Shown here piece by piece: positions 24,202-44,753 of a stretch of DNA of 64,000 bases. The notes below the pieces were generated by a model, which worked only from the letters and a program-made list of their open reading frames with translations, made no database searches and was not told the origin of the DNA. Positions within the stretch are counted from its first letter, which is position 1; every line of letters begins with the position of its first letter. Source of the DNA: Yamagishiella unicocca (taxonomy: Eukaryota > Chlorophyta > Chlorophyceae > Chlamydomonadales > Volvocaceae); the NCBI GenBank assembly GCA_003116995.1, contig BDSL01000080.1:310001-374000 (forward strand). Reading direction: 5' to 3'. The translations under genes were made by a program, and so were the position numbers.

Positions 24202-24880
24202 ATGATTGAGGTCGTGCTAAACGATCGCTTGGGAAAGAAGGTAAGGAGGGCGCTATTGTACGCTTGCGCAGCGACGCAACCACCGAGTCTCCTTGGGCGT
24301 GTTAGGGGAGTGTATGTTCGAAAGCTGCGGCGCGCCCTTGCGTTGGGGTATGTCTGCAGCGACAAAAGCCCACGTGGCCTTATCCATGCATGGCACCTGT
24401 TGATCCCCGCAACCAGCGCGCTGCAATTCCCACCCGCGAATATCCCTTTCCCAGGGGGTCGCCGCAGACCCCATCATCCTCACAGACACGCACTACTCCA
24501 TGCGTTGGCACTCCTTTGCTGTGCGCGCATCGCACCGGCCATAAGCGCACGTCCCCCCAACCACCCACGCAGTTCCTTGTCCCAACCTCCGAACATGTGC
24601 ATGTGTACGTTGGCGCCCTGAATCACCCTGTGTTCCGCCCTCACCCCGGCCACCCGCTTCTCTCCCTGTTCTTCTCATGCTCTCCCCACTTCTCTAGGTC
24701 CGAGTGAAGTGCAATGAGGACGACACCATTGGGGACCTGAAGAAGCTGGTGGCGGCGCAGACCGGCACCCGCCCTGAGAAGATTCGCATCCAGAAATGGT
24801 ACACCATCTATAAGGACCACATCACGCTCGCCGACTACGAGATCCACGACGGCATGGGCCTTGAACTCTACTATAACTAA
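24202..24880 (+). CDS. UBL5: Ubiquitin-like protein HUB1/UBL5
   Basis: Two exons (24202-24240 and 24698-24880) code for exactly 73 aa, the standard length of the family. The first exon gives [13 protein letters not shown]. After a 457-base phase-0 intron the second gives [17 protein letters not shown] and ends [19 protein letters not shown]...LELYYN. The family-typical C-terminal Tyr-Tyr followed by a single residue is present in place of the ubiquitin diglycine, so it is not expected to be conjugated. HUB1/UBL5 binds spliceosomal proteins non-covalently (in yeast the HIND motifs of Snu66) and modulates pre-mRNA splicing. That role is inferred from the near-invariant sequence. The gene is divergent from TOP3B. 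Confidence 0.98.
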
Positions 24881-26480
24881 ACGATAGTGTTCATGCGAGC
24901 GCTTAGAGCGGGAGCACGGTGGGCCACGCAGGACGCGGGTTTGTGCTGGTCGGGGCCAGGTGCAGTGACAGGCCAAGGCTATGGAGAGGGGTTAAGCGTC
25001 TTAGAGGAAGAGGGGCGGCGGGAGCACGGTGGGAACTCCTGGCCGCCGAGTCGCTCACGCGACAACGCCTGTCCATAATGGACGGATGTGTTCCTGTTGC
25101 GCTGGTCGACTAACGCAGATTGCCGGCGGGATGAGTGCATGAGCACGCTCCAATGAGGGTCCGGCACGCTCCAATGAGGGTCTACGCGGTAGATAAGGGG
25201 GAAGCGCGTGTTGCTGAGCGGCGCTTGGAGATCCGAATGTGGGCTTGGATGCATGCCGGCAGGAGGACACTGGCGGCTGGCTTGGATAATGGAGTACCGG
25301 TACATACCCACACGGACGCAGCAAGGTTGGCGGCACATACAGCTTGCTTGCTGCGGGGCATGTATGCGCCTCCGTACGGCGGGAGTGTAGAAGCACGGCA
25401 GGCACACATGGTATCCTTACCTGCTGTCCGTTACTCGCGACGACAACTAGGTAGGCGGGGTCCCCCTACCTGGGACATGCAGCCGCAACGATTTCGTGTT
25501 AATAAACACGAAACTGTGTTAAAAAACGCAGCAGTAGGACGTTCGTTGCTTGCTGGTGTACTCGTTGCAGACGGAATTGCTTCAATGTTGCTAGCTAGTG
25601 GCTGGGTGGCCCGGCGGGGTGCGTCGGCTGGGTGGCCCGGCGGGGGCACGTCTGCTCGGCTTATCAATGACACTAATGCGCATTGGCAGTACTGCACTAG
25701 ACGTGCCCGCTCTAGGGACTGTGCCCTTGTTGTGTAAGCCCACGCGGCTGGGTTTCGTACTCAGTTACGTGTATGTATCCTTTCCTTCCATGCTTGCTCA
25801 TGTCGTATGCCGCCACTCTCGCACGCTGCATCCGCCGCCGCATCTACTTCGGTCTTGGCCGGGTTTGTTACGTTCTGCACGTGCTGGCTCCTGTGGCTCT
25901 GCTGCTGGCTGGCTGCTTTACAATGAACACAAGCATTGCGCGCTAATTGCCAAGTGGTCCGGCACCTAGCGCCACCGCAGTCCCATGCTGCCAGATGAGT
26001 GGAATCCTCCGCGACTAATGATGGCAGACGTAGCAATTCGATTACCCAAATTGAGTCTCCGATATACGTTTCGTTGCACAGCTTCTCCCTGATCAAGTAT
26101 GTCTGCAGTCGGAGTCTGAATAGATGCTGGTTGCAAGCATTTCAGGACAGATGGACGCAGCTTTGTTCGCTTTGAGCGCTCTGCAGCCCATCGTCCATCT
26201 GCCTCGGCTCCCCAACCGGGCTTGAGGACCCTGCATCTCGCTTGTACGCGCGCCTACGAGCGTACTGCTGTCTGACGGAGCTTATTGCTCTGGCTATCGA
26301 TTTGATTCGATCATCGCACATCACCGTGTCACGACAGCGGTACGTATTAGTCAAGCATCAGGTTGTACCGGGCTGAATTTATTAGTCAAGCATCAGGTTG
26401 TATTGGCTTGAATTTCCGTGTCGGCAGATGGGGCCAATCATCACGTGCGCATCGATAATAAATAATTAAGCTAATAATCA
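24881..26480. other. UBL5 3' region and gene-free DNA with small direct repeats
   Basis: No gene is supported. Two copies of gcacgctccaatgagggtc lie near 25143-25182. Two copies of ggctgggtggcccggcgggg lie near 25600-25650. Two copies of a 31-34 bp unit (attagtcaagcatcaggttg...) lie at 26346-26413, directly before the repeat island. Confidence 0.6.
25733..25737 (+). terminator. TGTAA poly(A) signal downstream of UBL5
   Basis: This is the first sense TGTAA after the UBL5 stop, giving a long 3' UTR of about 850 bases. The distance makes the assignment tentative. Confidence 0.4.
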
Positions 26481-26617
26481 GATCGATGAGATGTTGAAAA
26501 AATATGGCTGTCGGCCCATACGACAGCCGGGGCTGAACCCAGCAGACGCCCCGAAGAGAGCACAGGAAAGCCTCGAATGGCAAACCTGGCAAACAAAATT
26601 AGTTAAACGAGGGCAGG

Positions 26618-26740
26618 TTACAGTGTCCTCAAGCCCGGGCGAACCCAGGACAAGAAGAAAGGCCCAAGCCGGGCCTCACCATATGACAGCTGGGGCTGAA
26701 CTCAGCAGACGCCCCGAGGCGCGCAAGAAAGCCTCGACAG
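26618..26740 (-). repeat. Dispersed family terminal block, minus-strand copy
   Basis: Read on the minus strand, the block runs from gcctcggggcgtctgctg to gggcttgaggacactgtaac. A shorter partial copy precedes it at about 26519-26580, with the same gggcgtctgctgggttcagc core. Confidence 0.65.
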
Positions 26741-26806
26741 GCACAAAGACGCCACCCTGCCCAAACAGCAGCCAAGACGCAACAGCACAGCCAACCGACT
26801 TCACGG

Positions 26807-26945
26807 CCGCCAGGCACCACAAAGTAAAACGCACACCCAGCCGAAACAGCGGGAGAGGGGGCCAAGGCGCAGCAGCACAGCTGCAGCCAAGCAACCGCCA
26901 GGCACCACAAAGTAAAACGCACAACCCGCACGAAACAGCGGGAAA
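26807..26945. repeat. Imperfect direct duplication
   Basis: The words gccaggcaccacaaagtaaa and cgaaacagcgggaaa/cgaaacagcgggaga each occur twice, about 80 bases apart. Confidence 0.8.
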
Positions 26946-27545
26946 GAGCTGTCACGACATAACGGTGATTAACATACGCGAAAAAAGAGACACCTCTCAC
27001 ATTAACACTGCAACAAGTTATTATTACCTTACTGTCATTCAGGACGCCAATACAAGTTCAAGTGTGTTCCGTATTCGACGTGCTGTAGCCATCCTCACGC
27101 ACGATCCCCACGATATACTACGCTGCTTATAGCATTTGAAGCGTATCTATGCTGCTGCTGGATTAGGATGCATGAATGGCGCGACCGGCCCGCCGCGCGC
27201 CCGCCCACCCAGGGCGCGGCCGTTCGCCCTACCTCATGAGGACCAGACCGGTCGCTGTCTGTGAATGATGTGTGCGAAAATGTCGTTTTAGCTCCAGTTT
27301 TACCGTGTGTTCCATTTTTATCTAGGCCATGAGCGATTTGTCATAAGCCTTTTGGTCATGAGCCTTCTGATCTGTTCTGATCATGAGCCTTGTATACCTT
27401 GTCCGCACAAACCTCAGCCTAAACTTAACTCATCTGTGCGCGCACATCAACGCATGCATACTGCTGCAAAATTAGTAATGGTGTATTATTGTTCAAACGT
27501 TATTTCGTACGCCGATAGCTCGCTCCTTGATTTAATCGCATACTA

Positions 27546-27578
27546 GCCCTGACGACTGAACCGGTCAGTCGTCAGGGC
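27546..27578. repeat. Perfect 14-bp inverted repeat (hairpin)
   Basis: gccctgacgactga is followed by the 5-base spacer accgg and the exact complement tcagtcgtcagggc. Confidence 0.9.
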
Positions 27579-28239
27579 CGTTCGATTGTGTTGAACTAGT
27601 GCTTGGCAGTGGTGGTAATGGCAATCGGTGATTATGATTATCGGTCTCGGCGACGTGCCATACCATCCGATGTACTGTAAGTTCCTAGTACACTTGGTGT
27701 ACACCTTACAACGACAGCTCGTAATAGGGTCCTACGCATTTGATGAACGGCATGTTAGGCTCGTAATGCCTCGTACGCGTTTACGACTTACGAACTGTCG
27801 TAATGGCATATCGTGGTAGGCTGGTAGCGTCGTAGTGTCCTACTGGTATGATACCTCGTACGAAGGCTTTCAAAAGGGTTCGAGAAATTATGGGCTAGTG
27901 ACCGGTATTTGTAGGTGCCTTCGTTCTGACTGTTCGACTGCCTGCCCGCCTGCGTGCATGTCCGCCCGCCTGCCTGTCCAGGCCTGTCCGCCTGCCAGTC
28001 TGCATGTGCAGCGTCTTCTGGGCTCGGCGCTTATTTTTACTTCAACGCGGCTTGCTCTGCCTAACTCTCAGTTTCTGTTCTCTGCGAACTTCTTGGCGGG
28101 TGCGCCTGGGGCACCGCAACTCGGTTTTGCGTTTCCCCCGTCATCTTGGCCTTGATTCCTTGGATTTGCCCGTTGTGCGGAAGTTCCCTTCGCTGACCGG
28201 CTTTTCGAGTGGGCCATTTTTGGCGTGTATGTGGGTGGT

Positions 28240-28480
28240 GCCCTGGCTCTTCTGCCCCCAGCCCGTCTGTCGGGGCTGTCTGGCCCGTCCCGCCGTTTTC
28301 CCTGCGGTGGGCCTTGCGGTGCCTGAGTTGAACTAATTTTGTCGGGGCCCGCCTTCTTGGGCGAGGCGAGGTGTCATTCCTGTGCCTTTTGGGATGTCTG
28401 CTGGCTGCAACGGCTGGCTTCTCCCGCAGACAGTAAGGTCTCGATATGGGCCGCTCCTCTTGTCCTGAGCGCAACCCGCA
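28240..28480 (+). repeat. Dispersed family copy, plus strand
   Basis: The segment aligns over its length with 61915-62125. Shared words include cgtcccgccgt, cggtgggcctt and cctcttgtcctg. It lacks the final gaggacac end. Confidence 0.65.
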
Positions 28481-29610
28481 TTGCCCGCCGGCGGACCTGC
28501 ATGCAATACGTGGCTCCGCACCGGTGAACGTCCCTCCCCCAGCCACCATCCCCAGCTGCACCACGGCCACCCCGCCGCCCCCCTGTGCCTCCTGCCCCTC
28601 CCCGGGGACACCTGCACCACCGCCGACCCCCTGGTGCTCGGCTGGCCCCTCCCGCGGGGCTCCCTGGCCCTCCTCCAGCTGCACGCGGCGCTCGCCCACC
28701 TCCCGCCCATCACCATCCTGGACCCCACGCTGGCCTCCCCGGGCCCCTGGTGCTTCCCGGCGCCCCTCTGGGGCAGCAGGGCCTGGAGGCCGACTTCCCC
28801 GACCTGGTGCAGCTGCATGGATTCGACACCGTGGCCACCGCCCTGCCTCCAGTGTTTCCGTGCCCTGGGCCAGGTCCGTGCTGCCCTCGCCCTCTCCGCT
28901 GCCGGGGGCCCCCCTGCCATGCGCTGTACCGAGTACCTCCGGTTCGACGTCCTTCACGACGTCCTCCGCCTCTCCCCCACCCACTGAGTTACCGACGCCC
29001 TCGGCCACCTGCCCATGCGGGCCGCCGTCACCACCACTTCTGGGAGGCCAAAGCGCTGCGAGACGAGCTCGTGGAGGCGATGGATGCGGTTGTTCTGTTC
29101 CCGCGGCATTTGTGGTTGGGCCGGGCCCCCTTGGGGGTGCACCCCCTGTTGTGGTACGTGGTGTGTCTGGCTGCCATCGCGGCCTTGGGCTTGGGGCTCC
29201 GCCTTCCGTTTCGGGTGCAGGCTGGGGGCCCCAGTGTGGCGCATGCCGCTGGTGTGAGTGTGTGCAGCAGTGGGCCCGCCTCCATGCTTTTGTCGAGCTG
29301 GGGTTCGCCGCCCGTGGTGGGGGGCTGTCCCGGCCGACCACCGCTTCCTCGCCGCCTCAGTGGCGGGGGAGGTGGTCTTCCCCGGACGCCCGGGTGCTGA
29401 GGGGCTGCCCGACGGTTGACCTGTGTGCGGTTTGTGGTTGGCTTCGGGTTTTGGGGCCTGGGTATGGCTATGCGTACTGCAACGCTGGCTTGTCTGCAAC
29501 GGTATGGATACTGCAACGCTATGGGTACTGCAACGATGGCTTGTGTTAAGGTGTGGCCTCGTTTCCCTGGTTCCCCGCTTCTCCTGGGTTTGGCCTTCAT
29601 TGTTATGCTT

Positions 29611-29729
29611 CTTGAGGCCTTCCTGTGCCCGTGGGGCGTTCCGCTGGCGGCTCTCCTAGTCTCTCCTATGGTCACGGCCATGGGCCCCTCTTCTTGCCTT
29701 GGGCTCGCCGGTGCTTGAGGACACAGTAA
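29611..29729 (+). repeat. Dispersed family terminal block, plus-strand copy
   Basis: It runs from cttgaggccttcctgtgccc to gccggtgcttgaggacacag and aligns with the reverse complement of 26618-26740. Confidence 0.7.
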
Positions 29730-30061
29730 AAATCCAGCGAATTTTAGGGAAAAATAGCAGCATCACACACGCCAGCGAATAGACAGCAGCAGTAATTAAC
29801 GACATGCGTACGTCCACGCGTACGGATCGACGCAAACTTTCGCTTGAGCTGGCAAAGCCTTCATTGCGATGTTAATTAGATGAAGCCGTAAATGGTTAAT
29901 GTTCCTAAATATTGTAATTTAACAACGCGATGCGGTTATAGCTGTCGTAGAAATAGGCGCAACCCGTTTGGACGGGACTCGGCCATTCTCGACGCCAAAC
30001 ATCCCAAGAGAAGAAAGGAAATTGTGGCAACACCTGCTAATAAGATGATAATAATAAGATG

Positions 30062-30193
30062 TCGCAGTGACCTCAAGCCTGGGCAAACCCAGGACACTGT
30101 AATTCTTATTAAAGTAAGAAACGGCAAACGGGGCCCATGGCAGTGGCCTCAGCATAGGAGAGCCGGGGTTGCGACCGCCGAGGGCACAGGAAA
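30062..30193 (-). repeat. Dispersed family terminal block, minus-strand copy
   Basis: On the minus strand it runs from ttttcctgtgccctcggcgg to ggtttgcccaggcttgaggt, and is followed by TTATTATTATC-type sequence. Confidence 0.65.
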
Positions 30194-30199
30194 ATTTAA

Positions 30200-30789
30200 G
30201 CGGTAAACGCCGAACTTTGGACAATCGGGGGGACCCATACGCCATACCGAGACCACACCGTACCACATTTATGCTGCCATGGCCGTATCGGTACGGGAAA
30301 TTAGTAGTGGGGCGTCGTGTTGGAACTTGCTGCGTTTAATTACATAATTAAGTAATAAGTTAGTGCATTCTTCGCAACTGCGGTATAAACTTAGATACGG
30401 TCATACAGTCTTAGGAGGAGTCGCAGCTATCGTCCGAAACGAATCCGAAGCACCCATCAAGCAGCCAATGTAAGTCATAATTAACGTTGGATGGAATCAA
30501 CGGTATCGGCTTATTATTATATCAAGGGCAGTCAAATGACATTGTTGCAAGGTTGCAATACCAAAACGTGCCATTCTGCGTTCCATCAGAGGCACAGGCA
30601 GGCACAGGCATTGAGTGCATAACTATGTTACGGAAGGGATTGCGATGATAGGTTGCCCGACCACGTGGCCTACGATCATTCCGTACGCATTTAGTCCCTA
30701 ACCAACAATGCTTTGGACAATGCGGTGTGCGTCAGTCCGCGAGGAAATCAAGTAGCACACTGCCCTGCGACCCTGCATTTTCCGCCAGG
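30200..30789. other. AT-richer spacer before the orphan gene
   Basis: No feature is assigned beyond the probable promoter or 5' UTR of the following gene. A good donor-like gtaagt at 30470 could mark an untranslated 5' exon. Confidence 0.4.
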
Positions 30790-32706
30790 ATGGGTTTCGA
30801 AACCAAGGAGGTATCAGGGCCGATTCGACGCTTTCCAGCTGGCTTCTGGACTAGTTTCAATCAATGGTGGTAAGTCTTGGTTGTTTATCGTTCCTTTCTG
30901 AACATCATTGTGCTTGTCAGTACAAAGATGTCCACCCTGAACGGATTCATGTACCACAGGCATAGCGAATTCGCGCGGCAGGGCCAGAGGCCAAGCTCGA
31001 AGGCCATTGGCAAGTAAGAAGGGTTTGTTGTACCGGCGGTCGTGGAAACTTAAGGCCTCGACTTGAGCTGACTGGCCTTACAGTTTCAGCAGGAGCACCA
31101 CAGCCCAAACGCTCGCGTTCGTATCCACGTTTGTTGTCCGTAACGCACATACCTGTAGCGTTCAAGCCGGTTGCGTGTTCCTTGTATTTTGGTATGGCGC
31201 TCTAATCCTGACCGTCGGTGTCGCTGCAATACAGGTGGCACGCTGAAAACGCTATGAAAATTTGGGGCGAGCATGCCGTTAGCTACGCAGAGACGCAGAG
31301 GCATGCGAATAGGATGAAATGCAGGCGAACCGGCCTGCAAGTCCTACGCCATGCGTGTGCGGATGACGACGACGACGAGGACGACGACTGCATGGTATGC
31401 ATGTTTGTCTGCATTATTAATGTGGACCTATGCATCCATCTGTGATGCTCGGCTTTCTAAAGCTTATGCCGGCCCTTCTTCGTTCTCACAGGACGCCGCC
31501 CCGGTAGATACTGCCGAAAAAGGCGTTCTGGCGGCCGCCGCCTGTGATCGACCCGCTGTGGACCAGCCGGGAAACGCGGACTGCTGCAGAGGAGTGTCCT
31601 TGGACCAGGCCGCGTCCTGCACGAACTACGTGGGCATTAACTTCAACGCGCACAGCGACCCGCCCGGCGCTCTCCGGCGCTACATGAATGCAGACAGTGA
31701 CATCCCGGCGCCTGCGGCGCCTAGTGCAGAGCTGTATAAGCGCTTTGCCGGTGTGAAGACGAAGGCGCAGGCGTCGTGGATGCAGCCCGACCCTACTGTG
31801 CCGGTCGGCTCCTACTATCCGGGGATGAACCAGGGCGCCGAGACCGGCATTTCAGGTCTTTCCTGGGACTCTGCCTTCTCCCTCATAGGCCGGTCCAGCG
31901 ACGCTGCCTGCTCCTCCGTGTCGCACCGCGAGCCCCTCAGCAGCTTCCTTCCAAACGGCAGCAGCCGAGCGATCAAGCGTAGTCGAGCGGACGCTGACCA
32001 TGCCCCTTCTGGGCTGCCGGACTTAACCCATGACGGGAATGCGACGCGCCAGCTGCAGCCGCCACGGGTGAATCCCTTTGCCGATGTGGCAGCTGCTGCC
32101 GCTGCAGCAGCCGGCCTGCTGGCTGTGCCGGCGCTGCCCGCAGCCCGTGATGCCGCGGCGCTGTTGAACAGCATCGCCAGGGGTGTGCCGCCGCCGTTCC
32201 AGCCTACCGACCCGTGGGCCGCACCCGCCTGGCTCCGGAACGCCTCTCTGGAGTTGAACTCACTAATGGAGGAAATGGGAATCCTGACGGGTGACGCTGG
32301 CATGCCGCCACAGTCGGCTGTGCTTGGACGGCCGCGGGTGCTGTGCTCAACCGAGCCGTTGCAGCTGCCGGCGCCAGGGCCCAAGCGGAACTTGGACAGC
32401 CTGTTGCGGCGCGGGCTGCAGCCGGAAGCCACATCCTCCGTAAGTGCAGCTCAAGGACGCGCTCCGGAGGCTGCCACTAGTGGCGGTATGTCGGCCAAAA
32501 AGGTGTGGGAGCGGCTCCTCCAAGCACAAGAACGGACGGCCCAGCGGGACGCAAAGAGTGTGCCCCATCTGGCCAGCAGCTCAGGGGCTGGGTCGTCGGA
32601 GCCTGCCCGTAACAGGCAGTGGCCTCGCGCCTCAAACGGTAGCAGCGCAGGCGGACTCTTTGGCTTGCTGGCCATTGACAACATGCCCCTAGAAGCGCTC
32701 CTGTGA
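30790..32706 (+). CDS. Hypothetical protein, orphan, Ala-rich C-terminal half
   Basis: Four exons keep one open frame of 515 aa: 30790-30869, 30921-31013, 31235-31394 and 31492-32706. All have GT-AG borders and matching phases (2, 2, 0). The N-terminal 110 residues are the most protein-like part (FPAGFWTSFNQW, KWHAENAMKIWGEHAVSYAE) and end in an Asp/Glu run. The last exon is one long open frame with an Ala-rich stretch, a Lys/Arg patch (KRSRA) and, near the end, the charged helix KKVWERLLQAQERTAQRD. No signal peptide or membrane segment is seen. I do not recognise a family. The 50-base first intron is short for this genome, and the ATG is provisional because the frame stays open upstream of it. 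The existence of a gene is well supported; its function is unknown. Confidence 0.65.
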
Positions 32707-35014
32707 GTACGGCGAGCTTTGGGCAGCCATTAATCGTGGGTAAAGATTCATGGAAGATGCTGGAGCGTTGTCCATCGCAATGACTTGGTGGGCGTGATTT
32801 GAGCGATTGAGGTTGGGACATTTTGTTTGGTGCAGGGGGACGTGGGGCGGCCGGCGAGCAGCGTATTGTGACTGTTGTAAGACGCCTGGATTAAGACCGG
32901 TACGATGGAACTATTGCTGGTGTCCATGTGTTAAGTCGACTTTTTGCTGCCCTGAAACCGTGTTGCGGGTAAAAGAACTCTTGAACCGTTGCCCTTTACT
33001 GACCTCGCGCCTCCAGCGTTTTGCATGCCTCCCAAGTAGTTTCTGTCCGGCAAGGCGGTGGTGCCTGTGGTGTAGGCTGGCTGGCTGGTGACACAATCGT
33101 TTGGCCAAGCTTGTGTTAATGAGTCTGGTCTGTGCTACTGCCGGGTGCCTTTTAAGCAGTTTGCACGAGTATCAGCACGTAGTGAGACAATGGAGGGATA
33201 CTTGTGAAGTGGATGCGACCTAGTGGTCATGTTGCTCTTTGTATGCGGTTGCTGGTCATTGCCCATTCTTTGGGCGTGCTCGCTCCAAATCTGGTGGTCG
33301 CCGGTTGATTTACATGATAAATTGGCCGATGGAATTCATGCCATGCTATCTACACTCGGATATATGTGCTGGAGTTGGTGTACATTATTGGGGTCCGTTT
33401 TACTGTAGGTCCCCAGGGCGGGTCCGTGGTTGCAGAAACGTTGCCCACGCAGGTCGGCGAACGCCATTTATTGTGTGACGATAGAGGTGTGCGCCCGAAT
33501 CATATGGCGTGAGTCCGTGGCGCCCGCAGGGCTCTAGCGTGGCGTTACTGTGCTGCAGGGGTTCGCAGGGCCTAGGACCAAACGGCGCTTGTTTCGAGTA
33601 AGTGGGTTCTCTGTGGCGAACTACGTGTCCGGTGGGTGTGAATCGGCGCCAACTCCAGGTTGTCTGGATCCAAGAACTTGATGTGAATCCCTTGGGGCTG
33701 TCGACAGTGACAGCGTCTCTTAATGACCCGCACTGCAGACCACCGTTACTGATTGGACAACCACAGCCGTTTTCGTGCACGAAGAAACCCTTTGGAGGGT
33801 TATACCCTTCCATCCGCACGAGACGCTAACTATCACATACGCCGCTACGCCAAGAAATGCCTGCAAACATGGTTTACATGCGGCCGAATTCAATTAGGGG
33901 GCGCGCGCTTTGGAAAATCTTGAATTTTAAGATATATTGCTTGCGATCCGCTGAGGGGTTATTTGCCTAGGCGGCATCGCCATGCATCGCGCGCAGCATC
34001 AGCACGTCGTCTGTCGACATCCCCACTTCAAAAGACCATCGGCCGTACATCTCGCATACTATCTTATCGCATCGTATCGCTACAACATCACTACTGATCA
34101 GTACGTGTTTCATCCGCCTGCTCGAGCGCCGTTCCTCGTCCCCCACCCAGCGGGCCAAGGGTAAACACAACCGCATTCCAAAACGCTTGCTTGCGACCGG
34201 CCTGCGCTGCGCTGAATGGGCGCCCGTTCGCGAGCTAGCACCTGTCAGCAGCAGCTGCCCTGATCAGCAGCGTGCGCCAGAATACGGCTGCTGGTACAGG
34301 TCACGTCCGACGGTCCGCCTCTCGGGCAATTGCCCGACTAACTGGACACGACGGCGAGGATTACTGCAGCGTTCCCTGAACCTCCCTAAGCTTCGAAAAG
34401 CCAATAAGACTCGGTGTCTGGTTGCTGAGCTGAGTGGCATCAAGTTTCGACAGCTGTCGGGCTGCCGAGGGCTGGGAAATTTGCATGGGCCTGGTTGGCC
34501 CGCAATGGGCAAACGTGTAACACGTACACACCGTCCGTACCGTGCCGTATACCTGTGTACACCAGTGTGCCAGCCATGAGGTCAAGCTGGCACTCCGCAG
34601 GCTTGATATTTGATCTTTTGATGGGATTAGGGCTAGGTGGTGCCTTGTTAGCAATATGCGTGCATAGCAAGGTGCGCCTGCGGTTGCTTTCGCTGTGGTT
34701 AGGCCTGAACCTGCCCGAGGAGGAAAGGGTTGCGTGCGGGTGCGTGTTGAAGAGACATCGTGCCCCATTTCCAGGCAAACATCAACCCTATGAGGCCCGC
34801 TTTAGAAGCCGAGCTTCGGCCGGTGAAGGTGCGTGCATCCGTCATCCCGTTTGCGCGGCTCCAGCTGGTGCCGTACCGACGAGGACGATCCATCAGTCCC
34901 TTGCCGTCAAAGTAGTTAGTAAGACGTGACAGTGGTCTTCGTATTACATGTGCTACAATTGCATCTGTAGCTGATCACCTTGTATCGTCGCGTAAGGAAA
35001 GCAAATTCCGCGCG
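32707..35014. other. Intergenic region with a candidate upstream exon at 34775-34828
   Basis: Most of this 2.3-kb stretch shows no gene. One 54-base open segment (34775-34828) is bordered by a pyrimidine-rich acceptor (atttccag) and a donor (gtgcgt). It encodes ANINPMRPALEAELRPVK and could be an early exon of the GYF-PIN gene or the end of an unseen gene. Confidence 0.45.
32876..32880 (+). terminator. TGTAA poly(A) signal of the orphan gene
   Basis: This is the first sense TGTAA after the stop at 32706, 170 bases downstream. Confidence 0.55.
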
Positions 35015-44354
<9,340 letters not shown>

Positions 44355-44748
44355 GACAGAAGCACATCCGAGACAGCCGTGTGGCGTCCGTGGGGTCTTT
44401 GCTTGCCGTGTGGCGCCCTCTCAGCAATATTCCAGTGGCAGCGAAATGTCGTTTCTCGCGTAGCAGCATGTATGACCAATGCACGAGCTGCATGGCGCGT
44501 GTGCCAGGGGGACAAAAACGTGAAAAAACGTATGTAGGGGGTCCGGCGTCGTTAAGAGCAAGCCCGGCCGGGCTTAAGATCCGGCAGCGGAGGACGGGAT
44601 CCACATGTTCATTGGTGTCCATACCCGAAGAAGATGAGTACGAGAAACCTGCACTGCGGGCGTCAAGTTCTGGTCTGGATGTTCTAGAGTTCTTTTGTTG
44701 GTGGGCGCTGGTGGTGTTTGATGTACGGCAGTGTGTTTTGGTGGGCGG

Positions 44749-44753
44749 TGTAA
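44749..44753 (+). terminator. TGTAA poly(A) signal of the GYF-PIN gene
   Basis: This is the first sense TGTAA, about 395 bases after the stop codon at 44354. Confidence 0.55.

Larger units (their letters stand above)
26480..30200. mobile_element. Repeat island: decayed copies of one dispersed element family
   Basis: This stretch contains at least four segments that share a common terminal block of about 110 bases. It runs from ttcctgtgcc-type sequence to a 3' end of the type cctgggttcgcccgggcttgaggacac. Copies near 26618-26740 and 30062-30193 are on the minus strand. Copies near 28240-28480 and 29611-29729 are on the plus strand. A related copy lies at 61910-62155. The segment 28480-29610 would be the body of the copy ending at 29729. 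It has protein-like stretches broken by frame changes and stops, so it looks degenerate. I see no reverse transcriptase, transposase or terminal repeats that would name a superfamily. Confidence 0.55.

Noticed and set aside
28061..29341. 426-codon minus-strand open frame
   Set aside because: The composition is Gly/Pro/Arg/His low complexity, produced by GC-rich DNA with few TA-containing stops. The plus strand of the same DNA has more protein-like segments and belongs to the repeat family.
31083..31234. Extra exon of the 30.8-32.7 kb gene after the acceptor at 31082
   Set aside because: It would need an intron of only 43 bases to reach the next exon in phase. Skipping it gives a phase-2 to phase-2 join without problems.
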